From assembly GCA_001630475.1 (NCBI GenBank), contig KV419427.1, forward strand, positions 1-64,000: a stretch of DNA of 64,000 bases, in the 5' to 3' direction. Both the position numbers and the translations under genes were made by a program. Below the pieces are notes generated by a model. That model searched no databases, was not told where the DNA came from, and saw nothing but the letters and a program-made list of their open reading frames with translations. Each line of letters opens with the position of its first letter. Position 1 is the first letter of the stretch. The DNA is from Sistotremastrum niveocremeum HHB9708. Lineage: Eukaryota > Basidiomycota > Agaricomycetes > Sistotremastrales > Sistotremastraceae. Positions 44,504 through 55,712 of this stretch are shown here, piece by piece.

Positions 44504-46056
44504 TTACTTCGACCCCTCGAACTCCTTCTCATAACTTGTTTGAGAAAAACATTTCCCGTCACTTGAGTCAACGACTTCCTCTTTCCGGACGCTCCCAGAC
44601 AATTTCTTCGAAACCAATTTCGATGTGACGCCCTGCATTCTCCCCTCCCGATACCTCCAAACTTCCCCAAAACCCCCTCTCCACTTCGCAAACACCATCA
44701 GACCAATATATAGTCCCACCCCTTCTAGCACCAGTCCAACAGCTGGATAGAAGAACCAACATTGGAATCTTAAATTGAAGAATCTGAAGGATGTGTAGAG
44801 CGCGATGAGGAGGGTTGTGAAGATAGTCATGAGGAGGGTTGAATAGGGTTTTGAGAAGGAGACGGAGGGGCGTGTTGGAAGTGATACTTCAAGCTCGGGA
44901 CGTCCGTGGAGATTGGTGGATGAAGGCGTGATGAAAGTCGGAGAAGAGGGGGAAGAAGGAGAGGAGGTTGACGGTTTGATCATTAGGGACGTTATTATAG
45001 ACGAACGCGAAGCAATCGCTCGGTCGCGTTGGAGCTGAAGTTGGAGACTTTGTGTTTGGTGCAGGGAATGATCGAGTCGGTACGCGAAGGTTATCAAAGA
45101 ACCTGGGATTAGGGATAGGAGTGACGGGATGAACCACGACAAGTGATACATGTACGTGCTGTAGATATCAGGGATTTCCGAGCCGTTGGATGCGTCCGAA
45201 GGGGAAGAGGAAGGCTGAGGATGCAATGATGCACATCTTCTAGATAATGTCAGGACGAATGTGCTCATTATCTATTCCACAGGTCTGCTTCAGAGTTCAT
45301 TCGGATAAGGAAAGAGAAACACGAACGACGGCTGAGTACCCGACAATGCTGATACCCAACATAAACCCTCCCCAGATTTTCGGACGAGAGTTGATGGTGT
45401 AGACTAGTGCAGTAGAGCCGAGTAAAATAACGGCACTCTCGTGTCGAAGAGTAAGCAGAATGGTTCCAAGGGCACAGGGGACGAATACGAGGAGGGCAGT
45501 GATAGATGTACGCCATGATATCGAATTCCAAGACGTCTTGAAGGATATTAATCCTTCGTTGTCGAGGTATACGATTCTCCTCGTAAGACCCAGCTCCGAC
45601 GCTGTCACCTACCAACCAAAGGCCATTCAGCCAAAACAATCGATGATGCGATATGATGAGACGAACGGATGCGAGGGTACCAAGGACGTATAATCCTACG
45701 ATTATATCTCCAACGATCGCAGCATGGTTTTGATAGTTTGAAAAGTAAAGAACGACTGAGAGGGTGATAGGTAACGAGAGGAAGAAAAAATCAAATTTGT
45801 CGATCCATCGACCGAGTCGCCAGAATTTTCGTCTCCATGGTCTCAGCGATGACGGGTCGTGTGATCTTGCAAGTGGGTCGGCATCTAGGAGGGCGTTGGT
45901 GGCGAGCACGTTCTGTAGATGGAGCTGAATTCTAGCACTGATTGGAAGCTTAGCATAGGAAATGCGTACCTGCAACGACGCTGGACAGGCAAGCAAAATG
46001 CCAGCGAATTGAGAAAGGAACAGTGTAGGGATCATTTGGTCGTAATAGAAGACCAT
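44504..46056 (-). CDS. Polytopic membrane protein of unknown family
   Basis: Multi-exon gene read from ATG 46056. Segments in order: FLSQFAGILLACPASLQ, an intron (about 45969-45910), NVLATNALLDADPLARS, the helix-rich part FDFFFLSLPITLSVVLYF, IVGDIIVGLYVLGTLASV and LFWLNGLWLVG. After another intron come SITALLVFVPCALGTILLTL, SAVILLGSTALVYTI and GGFMLGISIVGYSAVV. The last exon has YHLSWFIPSLLSLIPGSLI, a polar Ser-rich loop, LLMTIFTTLLIALYTSF, FFYPAVGLVLEGVGLYIGL and a basic tail ending EKEFEGSK. I count about nine helices. No motif of a known transporter or protease is recognised. The junction near 45300-45245 is uncertain, so two adjacent genes are possible. Confidence 0.55.
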
Positions 46057-47296
46057 GCTCGTCACATCCGACGATCTCAAACGAGCAACGATTCGTTCTA
46101 GAGACGATGCACAGGCCTAGGGGTAGATGAGAAAAGACAGCTATCCGTTTGCGCTAAGAATGAGACGACTCGTGGCTCCGGATCCTATTGGTCGCTCTCA
46201 CCGTTATTTACTGCTGAATACACATGTCGGCGTAAGAATTCGAAGAATAAACACTGACCAACTCACTCAGGCTGCCGCTGCCGAGAAGCACGTCCTCGGT
46301 GCGGGAACTGCGAATTTTTCAGGGTCGTTAAGAATATTTGATCCGGTCGTCAGAGCTCGAGCACTATCCAGTACTGCGCACTCTTTATTTTAAAGAATTT
46401 TGCCGGAAAGCAAGAAAAGTAGGGAGTGGCCTGAGCAGGTCGCTGGTGGTGGATGTAATGCGGTGCTTCGCAATGCCTGGAGGCGAGTATGGGGGCATTC
46501 GACAGGTACGTGTACGAACAGAAGCAAGAACCTGAGCTATTCTTGGAACCAGAATGACGAGCGGGGCGCTCGTCGCTGAAGGGTTCGAAGCCGGCAAGCC
46601 GGACACCGCAGCCGAACGGTGCCGATTGGTGCCGAGCCATCTTATGAACTCATTTTGACCATTCGAGTACAATTGAGTTCCGTTAGCACGGCTCACGACG
46701 TACTGAGATTAAGAGCGTCTTCAATCACGAATCTTCATATGTCGCTCGAATCGTGCAATTGCAGCACTGATTTAATAATCGTTCAATTTTGTTTGACAGG
46801 CATCCACACCAACACCTGTAGATCTGGGCCCGTCTCATGATCTACGTGATGGGGTAACAAACATTACGGAACTGTACCCTCTGAGACTCTATTGAAGAGA
46901 CGGTTTCATCCCCTGAGTCCTGAGAATGCTGGCATCAACGCCGAATCATGCTTCATGGTTCAGGAGAGCTGTCAATGTCACATCTAGAAGAGATCGAGAT
47001 CATTGCGCAACACCAGCATCAGCGTCCGTGTCGTCATTGGTCTCAAGGGATTATTCGGATGAACTCATACAAGATCTGGAACATGTCAAATCTTGGAGGG
47101 GAGCTCGATGTATCATGAGAATCGAGCGTCAACTCCTATCTTTGCGGTGAAAAGAAATTATTAAGAAACCCGTCAGGGACGAACGAATATTCTACTAGTA
47201 ACCTCGCTTTCTAATGCCCTGTTCGCAAAATTGACACTCGTTTGATCATAATGCATACATGTGCAAAACACCGTGCTGAGAATTGTAGACAAGTCC
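46057..47296. other. Intergenic: no gene supported
   Basis: 1.2 kb upstream of the membrane protein gene and downstream of F-box copy 4. Overlapping open frames at 46338-46696 on both strands have no domain. Nothing repeated is evident. Confidence 0.45.
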
Positions 47297-48924
47297 TCAA
47301 TATTGCAGAAGATAATGAGAATAGAAGCGCCTGCGGCTAGGATGAGCATCTCCGGTGCGATGGTTCTGGACAGTCAAAATGATCTGCCCTTGATTCATGT
47401 CAGTCTCTAAAACTTCACCCCAATCCGAGTTTGGGGGATGCTGTCGGACTTCAGGAGGAATGGGAATCCTCAATTTAGACACCTCAGTGTGGGCACTGTT
47501 GACAAACTGCATGCTTATCCGATTATCAGACGTTCTCTCGAGATTCCGTTGATGGGGACTAATGTCTGCGGCACAATAGTTTGTGAAAAAGGTCCTCGTG
47601 CCCCATGTCTCTGTCATCACAACGAATGCTATGAGCTCCTCGTCATCCCTTCTTTCCGTGTGCGTGTCGAGACAGAGAGAATACATTCGATAGCCCGAAT
47701 CTGTCATATATTCCATAATTGGAACATAACGGCTGGGAAGGGGAAAAGGCATGCGAGAGGAACCGCGGGCTTCAGGATGTTTATGAGTAAAGTGAAGGGA
47801 TTGGGGGGATTGGGTCAAAGAGACTAAATGTGAGTCATCAGGGAGAGGATGGCGGATAGTTGGTATGTCTGCCAACAAGATTAATATTCGTCGACCGGAT
47901 GACCCGCCTACGTGAAAAATTTGGCAACGTATCACGAGTTTCTCGAGCGTGGGATGGAGGTGGATGCTCATCCAGTCGCATCGTGCGCTCTAAGAAAATG
48001 GTTTCAGTATCAAACAGACAACTATAGAAGAACTCGTACTTGTGCTTCTACTTCTTCCTCTGGGGGCAGTGCAGCGAGCCCCACACCAGTGTCGGCCTCG
48101 CAGTTCAATAGTACAGCATTCAATTCATTGCCCGGGTCGATCAAAAACCTCATTTGGGGACATCCCATTAGGAGCAAAGGCCATCTAAGCGAGATAAAGA
48201 CGGGATCAAAAGGCAAGGTATAAAATTTGATCCCCGTGACTTGTGGTCTGCTATCTCCATCGTCAACAGACTGGAGGAGGGGGAGGCGGAGGCGGAGGAC
48301 CGCGATCCGGGGCATTTCTGTTTGTCCAGTGGGCCACCCGCGAACGAGCTCTACAATCAAGCACATCTCGCGATTACCCAGCGCTTGAAAGACGCAACGG
48401 CTGATCAACCTTGGTGCTACGAAGATTGGAGGCGAAGTCTTGGTTGTAGTTTGGGCCCTGATGTTCAGGATCCAGATACAGTGATTTCGTGTGAAGAGCA
48501 TCCACTGTCCACCAGGGAGTAATTTCCATGCCGGTGTCTCATAATCGCCCATGTGAAGTAGACGAAAATGTGGTTTTGCATCGGGGTCCCGGAGATGCTT
48601 TTGAACAGAGACGGCGCGCAACGCAAGAGGTAAGATCGAGGAAGTGGGAGTAGTTGCGAGAGTTTCACCGGTCTGTAGTGGGAGATCAAGGATGGCGCGT
48701 GCGTCCGTCCATAGTTTTCGGTCGGTCTTGACGATGTGATAGAGTCTACTGGACGTCTTTAAGACAAGTTCAGTCTCGTTCTACACGGTCCGTTCAATTT
48801 GGAAACTCACCAATCCTATTGAAGTGATCGTTTGAAGATCTGCACCTTTGAGTATGTCGACGATGAGCTCGACTGCAAGATTATCCAGATTGGGGACCAC
48901 GAAGGGCAACGTGTTGGAGAACAT
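47297..48924 (-). CDS. F-box family protein, array copy 4
   Basis: First of three copies on the minus strand. Exon 1 from ATG 48924 has a slightly longer N-terminus (MFSNTLPFVVPNLDNLAVEL), then IVDILKGADLQTITSIGL. Exon 2 continues TSSRLYHIVKTDRKLWTDA and ILDLPLQTGETLATTP. The body has LLPGGQWMLFTRN, FQALGNREMCLIVELV and LLNCEADTGVGLAALPPE. An intron of the conserved type follows, then IHLHPTLEKLVIRC, LILLADIP, PLPSRYVPIMEYMTD and a C-terminus ending HYLLQY. A longer start at 48966 is possible but has no counterpart. It is a probable SCF adaptor like its paralogues, but more diverged in the central part. Confidence 0.8.
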
Positions 48925-49334
48925 GGCTGTGAGATCAGCAAGATCAGCGCAACGGTCTATGCTCAAGTGAATGCCGGAGTCTAGTACAGGAAATTATCAT
49001 CTTACACTCTAATAGTTGTGCTTGTCGAACGAGGACACGATCAGGCGTGTCTCAATATTTGGCGTCGGCGTCGAAGCGCTTAGTCTGGCGCCTAACAAGC
49101 ATCACCCTCCAAATGACATATATATTGTACTAATATTCTGTGCATTATTGGATATATTGACTGAGGAAGATGTATTGATGATCTCGTAGACCGCAGTCTT
49201 TGGCAGACTTGAGTCAGCCAATCATAGGGAGCTTCAAGAATTTCATCTTCCCGCAGGTCGGGGAGCGGAATAATGGTATGAATTTTGACGACAGCGCACA
49301 CAGAGACCCAGCGAAAGAGGGTGCAAGAAACATC
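48925..49334. other. Intergenic: no gene recognised
   Basis: Spacer between F-box copies 4 and 5 on the minus strand. It should hold the promoter of copy 4 and the terminator of copy 5. No coding content. Confidence 0.45.
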
Positions 49335-50999
49335 TTAGTATTGAAGCAGCCACGTAGTATGGAAAGGTGACGCGGGATCGCGGGGATCCGTGCTTGGTTC
49401 CTCTCCGTCGCTAACAACATCAGTCTCGACAGCGAGGAGGACCAGTCCTTGTTTCAAGTCTGTCTCCTCGATCTGATACGCCTTCGAGCTGTCTTCGGAG
49501 ACTTCGCGGGGAAGCGTCAACCTCAAACTGGACGCTCTACCGTAGGCGCAGTTTACATACTCTAACACAGCCCTTGTTTGGGATGGTCGTGGGTTCGCCC
49601 ATCTCTTGCCCGCCGTGGTGAAAGAAGCGTTTTGCGACCAATATAGAGTAAATGAGTTTCGGGCCTGACTTGCTTTTCTCATGGAGATTGCCGCCAGTTG
49701 TCCGTCGACACTGGATTCCGCATTGAAGCAGACACAAACGAAATCCTGACCATTGGCAGCGAGATACTCCTTGACGGGGAAATAGCGTGGGGAGAGCGGT
49801 AAATTCGATGAAGAAGGAGAATCATCTTCAAGATGTAGATGTGTGACTCGCAGTATTTCTGTATCCGATTGGAGGAAAGTCAGAGTTTTTGACTCCAACT
49901 CGGTTGAGAGAGGGTGGCAAAGGCTTGGCATCTCCGCCATCATGATTATTCTTCGTCGTGATTTTGGTATTGGCCCGTGACCCGGTTTGACGAATGCCGC
50001 ATGTAACACGCACTTCCTGAGCTCAGGGATCACTTCCAAGTGTCGCCAATGCCATTCTGGCTTCTAAAAAGGTACTCAGTAGTTGGTACTTGATGAACCA
50101 AAAGACGGACCGCTGCCCCAACTGCGTCCAGCAAAGGTTCCGCTGCGATCCTGACCCCAAGTTCGGTTTCGCAGTCGAAAAGAATACCAGAAAATGTCTT
50201 GTCGAGTCGGTGGTAAACCAGCGAAATAATGCCTTCGTTCAAAACGATTACTCGAACAGGATCTGGCAGGGCATAACGTTTGATGCTTGTGACAATCGGC
50301 GCATCTTTGACTTGCAGAGGGAAGCGAAGACGGATAATCACAAGTTGAGGCCTCTCCTTAGGATCCCTTCGGATGTACATCAATTCCTTTGTCTCAACAT
50401 TGGAGCAGTGAGAGAGAGACTTACGGCCCTTCCTTTTCGCATCGCACAGCTAGACGCATCTCTCGATTTCCGATGGCTTCAAACATACATTGAATGATCG
50501 TGGTTTCAGTGCTGAAAATGGGAGCGGGATACAAGATTGCAGGCAGAGAATTGACACTGAATAGCCGTAGATCATGATAACCTCGAAGAAGCAACCACTG
50601 TCCGCCGGGAAGTAATCGCCAATTGATGTTACCACGTTGATGTTCGTGAACCTTGAGAAATTTCAATGGCACCGGCTCATCATCCTCAAGTCGCTTTCGG
50701 ATTGAGACTGCACGCAGCCCACGAGAGAACATTAAGGGAGGGGGGATGGTGGGCAAAGTTTCACCGGTCTGCAGAGGGAGATCGAGAATGTCGCGAGCCT
50801 TCGTCCATATTTTTCGCTCGTTCTTGACGATACGGTATAATCTGCTGGATGTCGTCATTCAAGATTCAGCTATGCTCTAACTTGTCAGCTACATGCGGTG
50901 ACTCACCAGTCCTACTGAGACGATTGTTTGTATATCTTCGCCTTTCAGTATCTCAACGACGAGCTCCACCGCAAGGTTATCCAGACTGGGGGCAACCAT
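49335..50999 (-). CDS. F-box family protein, array copy 5
   Basis: Exon 1 from ATG 50999 is the conserved 31-codon unit (MVAPSLDNLAVELVVEILKG, then EDIQTIVSVGL). Exon 2 includes TSSRLYRIVKNERKIWTKA, LPLQTGETLPTIP, RLLPGGQWLLLRG and FEAIGNREMRLAVRCEKEG. This copy has an additional intron near 50423-50371, then RDPKERPQLVIIRLRFP, ILFDCETELGVRIAAEP and the shared intron near 50100-50045. It continues IPELRKCVLHA, IMMAEMPSLCHPL, LSPRYFPVKEYLAANG and the end FHTTWLLQY. The start ATG was chosen by alignment with the paralogues; the open frame continues further upstream. Probable SCF adaptor of unknown target. Confidence 0.8.
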
Positions 51000-51180
51000 G
51001 GGCCCGAGGACAAGGAGTGTACCTTTTTTCAAGTACAGGTGGGCAATGAACTGAGCGGAAAATTTGTAGATAAGCAAGCGACGCCACCACTTCTTCAAAA
51101 CTGTGGTGGCGGGAGAGACGAGGTAGCCTCAGGGAGAGGTCGGCTGTGGGCGCTTAGACTGCGCTTAGCCGTCCTCGATA

Positions 51181-51200
51181 CCACCACCACCACCACCACC
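51181..51200 (+). repeat. (CCA)n microsatellite
   Basis: A run of about seven CCA units, directly followed by AGAATCCA. The same string (ACCACCAGAATCCA after an AAC run) returns at 51317-51330, about 120 bp further on, so the two sites are related. Confidence 0.7.
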
Positions 51201-51255
51201 AGAATCCAACTGTATAATCCTAGACTACCACCCCAGGACCGGCCTCACGGCCGGG

Positions 51256-51341
51256 CCCCCGCTACTTAGCACTCGTTTGCTTAACGCGGGTTATAAATAC
51301 AAACTTCAACAACAACAACCACCAGAATCCAGTAGCGGGGG
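51256..51341. repeat. Short inverted-repeat element (possible mini-MITE)
   Basis: CCCCCGCTACT at 51256-51266 is the exact reverse complement of AGTAGCGGGGG at 51331-51341. The 64 bases between have no coding content. It could be a solo mini-element or the footprint of a DNA transposon end. No target-site duplication is clear, so the boundaries are tentative. Confidence 0.4.
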
Positions 51342-51480
51342 ATGCAAAATGGTGTAATACTTCATGGAACCACAAATATTCATTGGTGACCTTGGAAACA
51401 CATATTTCGAAAAGCAGGAACATGAACAGAATTCAATGGTACAATCGAGTGACTTATTCTAAGAACGAGAACGTGATTTC

Positions 51481-53142
51481 TCAATACTGAAGAAGATAGA
51501 ACGAAGAGAAGCTCCAGGTTGCGTGGGTTCGAGGACCAAAGAAGGCGCGACCAGAGTCAGCAGACTCACGGACTGCACGATGAGACCATATAACGGACAT
51601 AGATAGCACTCCGTGATTCATCTCAACCTCCAAGAGCGTGCTTTCGAAACTGAGCTTCTTTTCTGGATCCTGAGTCGATTTAGGCAAAGCTTCGGGAGGA
51701 AGAGGAATCATCAATCTGGAGACTCTCGTGAACGCGCGGTTTACATATGTCACAACTGCCTGGCGATCGATCGCTTCCTGAAACCTGCTCGAATTGTGAC
51801 AAATATCGGAAGAACAGAGATGTGTGCAGTCATTGTAAGCTCGATGCACTAGAAAGGCTACCAGTTCTCCATCGTGCGAGGTTGGTGCATCTGTATCGAG
51901 ACAAAGGGAGAAGAATTCCTGAGCATCATTCGTGGCGTATTCTGTGATTGAGACATAACGACTTGGAAGGGGGAGAGGCAAGGGAGGGGCGCTTATGGCT
52001 TCGAGATGCATGTGCGTAAAGGTGAGGGGTTCGGGAGTTTGAAAGAGATTTGGAGCCGCTGTATTCGGAGCTACCTCAATAGGCTGGGAAAGGGTTGGCA
52101 TGTCGGCCAAGACGACGACTGTTTGTGGTGGGGGATTCGTAGCATAAGCGTCTACACGTATCTCGGCTCGCAACACAAGTTTTTGGAGAACGGGGTGAAA
52201 GTGAACTTGTAACCATTCCCAACTTGTTCCCTAGACATTGATTGGATGATCAACAGGAAGAACGTGGGGTTAGAAGGCGAGACAGACCTGTCGCGGCAAC
52301 CGTACTTCTTCGAAAGTTGGAGGCTGCGCTTCGAGATGTACTCCGACATTAGCTTCGCAATCTAAGATAGCAGCACGGAACGAAGCCAAGCGGACGCCAG
52401 CGGTGTCTCGGAATTTCAGGAGAACGAGGGGCCTACACAGAGACACAAAGCTCGGGGTAGCCGGCAAGGAGTAAGATTTGACGCTGATGACAAGTGGTCT
52501 ATCTCGTGCTTGTGAAGAGTCTTGGACAGGGAAGCGGAGATGGATGATGGAAACCTGTGGTCGATCAGTCTCTTCCCGGTCTCTGTCAACTCCGATCCCC
52601 ACAGCTAAACGCATCTCTCGATTACCCAAGGCTTCGAAAGCACTACACCGGATGGTGCTTGGAGCCACAAAGGTCGCAACGGCAGGCAAAGCTTTTGATT
52701 CCTCCTTGTTATTAACCACCCAGAGATTATTGTCTTGTGTGCATAGCCGCCACTCTCCACCCGGAAGTAATTTCCAGGAGCTGATAAAACCGAGGTGAAT
52801 TCTACGGATGCGGGGGATCGATGCGGGATTCTCGAGACGGGTTTGGATCGATACAGCGCGTAGTGCAAGAGGCAAAATCGATTCAGTGGGTATAGTTGCA
52901 AAAATTTCTCCTGTCTGAAGAGGGAGATCCAGGATGTCGCATGCGTCGGTCCATAACTTTCGGTTAGTCTTGACGATATGATATAATCTACGGGAGGTCT
53001 TCATACAAGAGTTAGTTTTTTTTACCGTGTAAGGAATTCGTGAGCTCACCAATCCGATTGAGCTAATCGTTCGAAGATCTGCCCCTTTCAATATCTCAGC
53101 AATGAGCTCGACCGCGAGTGTATCCAGATTCGGGGCCATCAT
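51481..53142 (-). CDS. F-box family protein, array copy 6
   Basis: Exon 1 from ATG 53142 reads MMAPNLDTLAVELIAEILKG and ADLRTISSIGL. Exon 2 continues TSRRLYHIVKTNRKLWTDA, ILDLPLQTGEIFATIP, KLLPGGEWRLCTQDN and FEALGNREMRLAVGIGVD. It then has ILDCEANVGVHLEAQPP. After the family intron (about 52290-52220) come a short exon with VLRAEIRVDAYATNPPP, VVVLADMPTLSQPIE, PLPSRYVSITEYATND and FSLCLDTD. The end SFYLLQY is at 51481. The C-terminal part is the longest of the six. Probable Skp1-binding substrate adaptor; the recognition region has no named domain. Confidence 0.8.
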
Positions 53143-53928
53143 GAGAAGGCACCGTGGCAGATTACTTCACTCCTCGACGAGAGCAAGACTATAACCAAAG
53201 GCAAGGAGAGAGTCTGGAGCGAGAGAGCCTGAGCTTACGCTTCAGTCGTCGAGCATGTCGTCGTCGGCGACCACCTTTGAGCGCTTATTTGTGCGCCAAA
53301 TATGTACAATTATCACCGGTCAAACACTCCGATATCTCCTACGTTCACTAATCAACAGCTATTGTAACAGTAGTAAATTACCTAAAATTTGGCGAACAAC
53401 GATGGATTTGTTGGCATTATCCTCGCGATTAGAACCCCTTGACGAACAGTTGGTCAAAACATAAGCGGTAGAGATCAAGATTGATGAGGTTGCTATTTCC
53501 AGTTTTGGAGGTTTCTCTCCCGGATACGGCCTCGGAGTTTGAACACCTGAAGAGTTATCATGGCTGCAATCACCAGAGAGGCCACTCTAAATCTCGCTTG
53601 AGTCGCCGTATGAGCCCAATGACCCTGACGTTGGCCAACAAGGACACGGTGATCAATGGCACCAGTCGCAATACCTTTCCCTTGTTCTGATCTACAATGC
53701 TGATACAAAATCACTAGTCATGGATGGGCCCAGCCGGCCGACCATTGTTGACTCGCTGACAATCATGAACCTCGTCATCCTCATATCTTAAAACTTCCTC
53801 AGACTCGCAAGCCCGAGTCCCGAGAGCAACATTCGATCACCTCTTCTGTCTATCTCAATCTCTATTTATCAGACGTCTGGAACGTCTCGTAACCTCAACC
53901 TCGACCTTAACCTCCTTCTCTGTCAACG
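53143..53928. other. Divergent intergenic region
   Basis: Lies between F-box copy 6 (-) and the outlying 7TM gene (+), so it holds two promoters. CTATTTATCAGACG near 53860 is a weak TATA-like element for the 7TM gene. No coding content. Confidence 0.4.
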
Positions 53929-55567
53929 ATGAAGATATTCTCGGCAATGACACTCAGCGACTCTCTTGATAACTATATGTATTCTTCGCACAACGCTCCG
54001 CTCTCCGCATTTGATTTACCTCCCGGAACCGACTCCCTCAAACTCGGAACTCACCCTCGCGAAACCCAATTAATCTGGTTTTCATTCATTATCGCAACTC
54101 AACTCGGCGAACTCGGTCTCCTGCTCACATTCATATTTTCCAAGAGTGTCAATCCAAGAGGACTTGCCTTGATCAATCTCATCTTCGTCGCATTTCTCGA
54201 CACCTTTGTGTATCTAATACCGTGAGTCTGAAAATGCACGAGGCCTAGGTTGTGCATTGAGGAGGAATAGATTTTATAATGGATCGTATATGGACCATAT
54301 TCCGCCTCAAATACCTTGTCTGATACAAGCCGTACTGAAGCACGGACTTGACATGGCGTAAGCCAACAGCTAATCACATTCTGATACGCTCACTTAGATT
54401 ATAACAGTTTTCTCCTTTCAGCTTTCCTTCTTGTTTTCGAGGTAACGTCTCCATCGCGGCTGCTACATAAATTCGCGCCAAAGTCTGATCTATCTAGACA
54501 TTTAGATCCCTTAATCAGCTGGATAAACTTGCCAACGCGAATGAGCCAAAAGCTAAAGCATCTCTCCTTGGAACGCGTCTGGTATCTATTGTCCATCTTC
54601 CTCGATGAATTTCTGAGGACAAGTTTAGTGTATCCTTGCTCCGTACTTGAACGGTTTAGCAATCGCCATCCCGACAGCTGTGGTGAGTTACCATCCTTTG
54701 CGTATCCCAGACGCGGATTCTCATTGGATCGATGCAGATTGGCGTTAGAGAGCCTTCGATGGTCAAGAGGGTCGATTGGGGCTTTTATTGCACCGTTCAA
54801 AATACTCCACTGTAAGTTCCGCAAGCTTTCAATGTTTAATCCCGGGGCCTAACACACTCAAGGGGCCTAATCATACAAATCGAAGCAGCCTTGCTCAGTC
54901 TAGGAGCTCTCATTTGTCTAGGTATGATTTCGATTTAACTGTCGTGCCTTACCTGATTCTTCGAGCGAATGTTGTACATCAACAGGCGGGATTTTTCTCA
55001 AGATCTGGAGATATCTCAGACAACATGATATAGATGTTAGACTGTTGTCCCTTCCCAAATTGATTCGGGTTTCAATATTTACAATATTGGAACTTTCGAT
55101 GTACGTTCGTGGAGACGGATACAGCATGCCTATTCGGGGACTGACGACATGCTAGGCTTTTGCTTTCATCTGGGTTGTTTGATAAGCTCCCGCTACTGAG
55201 GAGTCATGTACTAGCTATAGGTGAGCCGCTACATTACTAAACTTGTACCGCCAGTGGCCCTAATTTTACTACATCAAAAGGTCCAATATTCATTGTTATC
55301 ATCTTCGCAACACAAAATGTAAGAACACGCTCCTTGCTATGCTCGATCTAAATAATGCGTGATCAGGATATCCTTCAAGTCTGGTTCCCTTGCTTTTATA
55401 CGGAGAAGCGAAAACGGAGAAAAGCTTCTGCGGAGAAGCCAGTCGAAGACGACGTACGGGGGGCAACCGAACAGGTCTCGAGATCGACTTTGAGTCCGAT
55501 TGTTTTCTATAGCGGTCGGGATAACAGTACTCATGATACTATTGCATCCGATGATAATGTAGTGTGA
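53929..55567 (+). CDS. 7TM receptor-like membrane protein, outlying copy 6
   Basis: Seventh member of the family found at the left of the window, here about 42 kb away. Exon 1 (53929-54222) has a longer N-terminus (about 45 residues), then FSFIIATQLGELGLLLTFIFS and a second helix ending DTFVYLIP. Exon 2 reads FYNGSYMDHIPPQIPCLIQA followed by VLKHGLDMA, the family signature. Exon 3 gives FLLVFE. The last-helix exon reads GPIFIVIIFATQN near 55280-55319. The final exon opens DILQVWFPCFY and gives a basic then polar tail to 55567. Exons between about 54500 and 55250 are poorly resolved by eye, and some loops look diverged, so partial decay cannot be excluded. Confidence 0.68.
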
Positions 55568-55712
55568 TACGTTTCCTCTTTAAATTTGAATACAGCTGGT
55601 GACTTGCAGCGTAGTATTGAGAAACTAGTACTGTAATAGATGCATTATGCAAGTGTCCTACTGTATATTGATTTCGACAGTCCAGTCTATACTGGTAAAT
55701 CGTCACAACGTC

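Larger units (their letters stand above)
51000..51480. other. Spacer with simple repeats and a small palindromic element
   Basis: The spacer between F-box copies 5 and 6 contains a CCA microsatellite and an 86-bp unit with 11-bp inverted ends, both listed separately. No coding content is supported. Confidence 0.5.

Noticed and set aside
45297-45608. Separate 103-codon membrane protein gene on -
   Set aside because: Its start is within an intron-like segment, and its helices continue those of the upstream exons. It is better read as an internal exon of the polytopic membrane protein.
46338-46696. Overlapping open frames on both strands
   Set aside because: No domain, mutually exclusive, no splice support.
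51181-51341. Short repeats considered as a CRISPR-like array
   Set aside because: They are a CCA microsatellite and one inverted-repeat unit. There are no regularly spaced direct repeats, and the host is a fungus.
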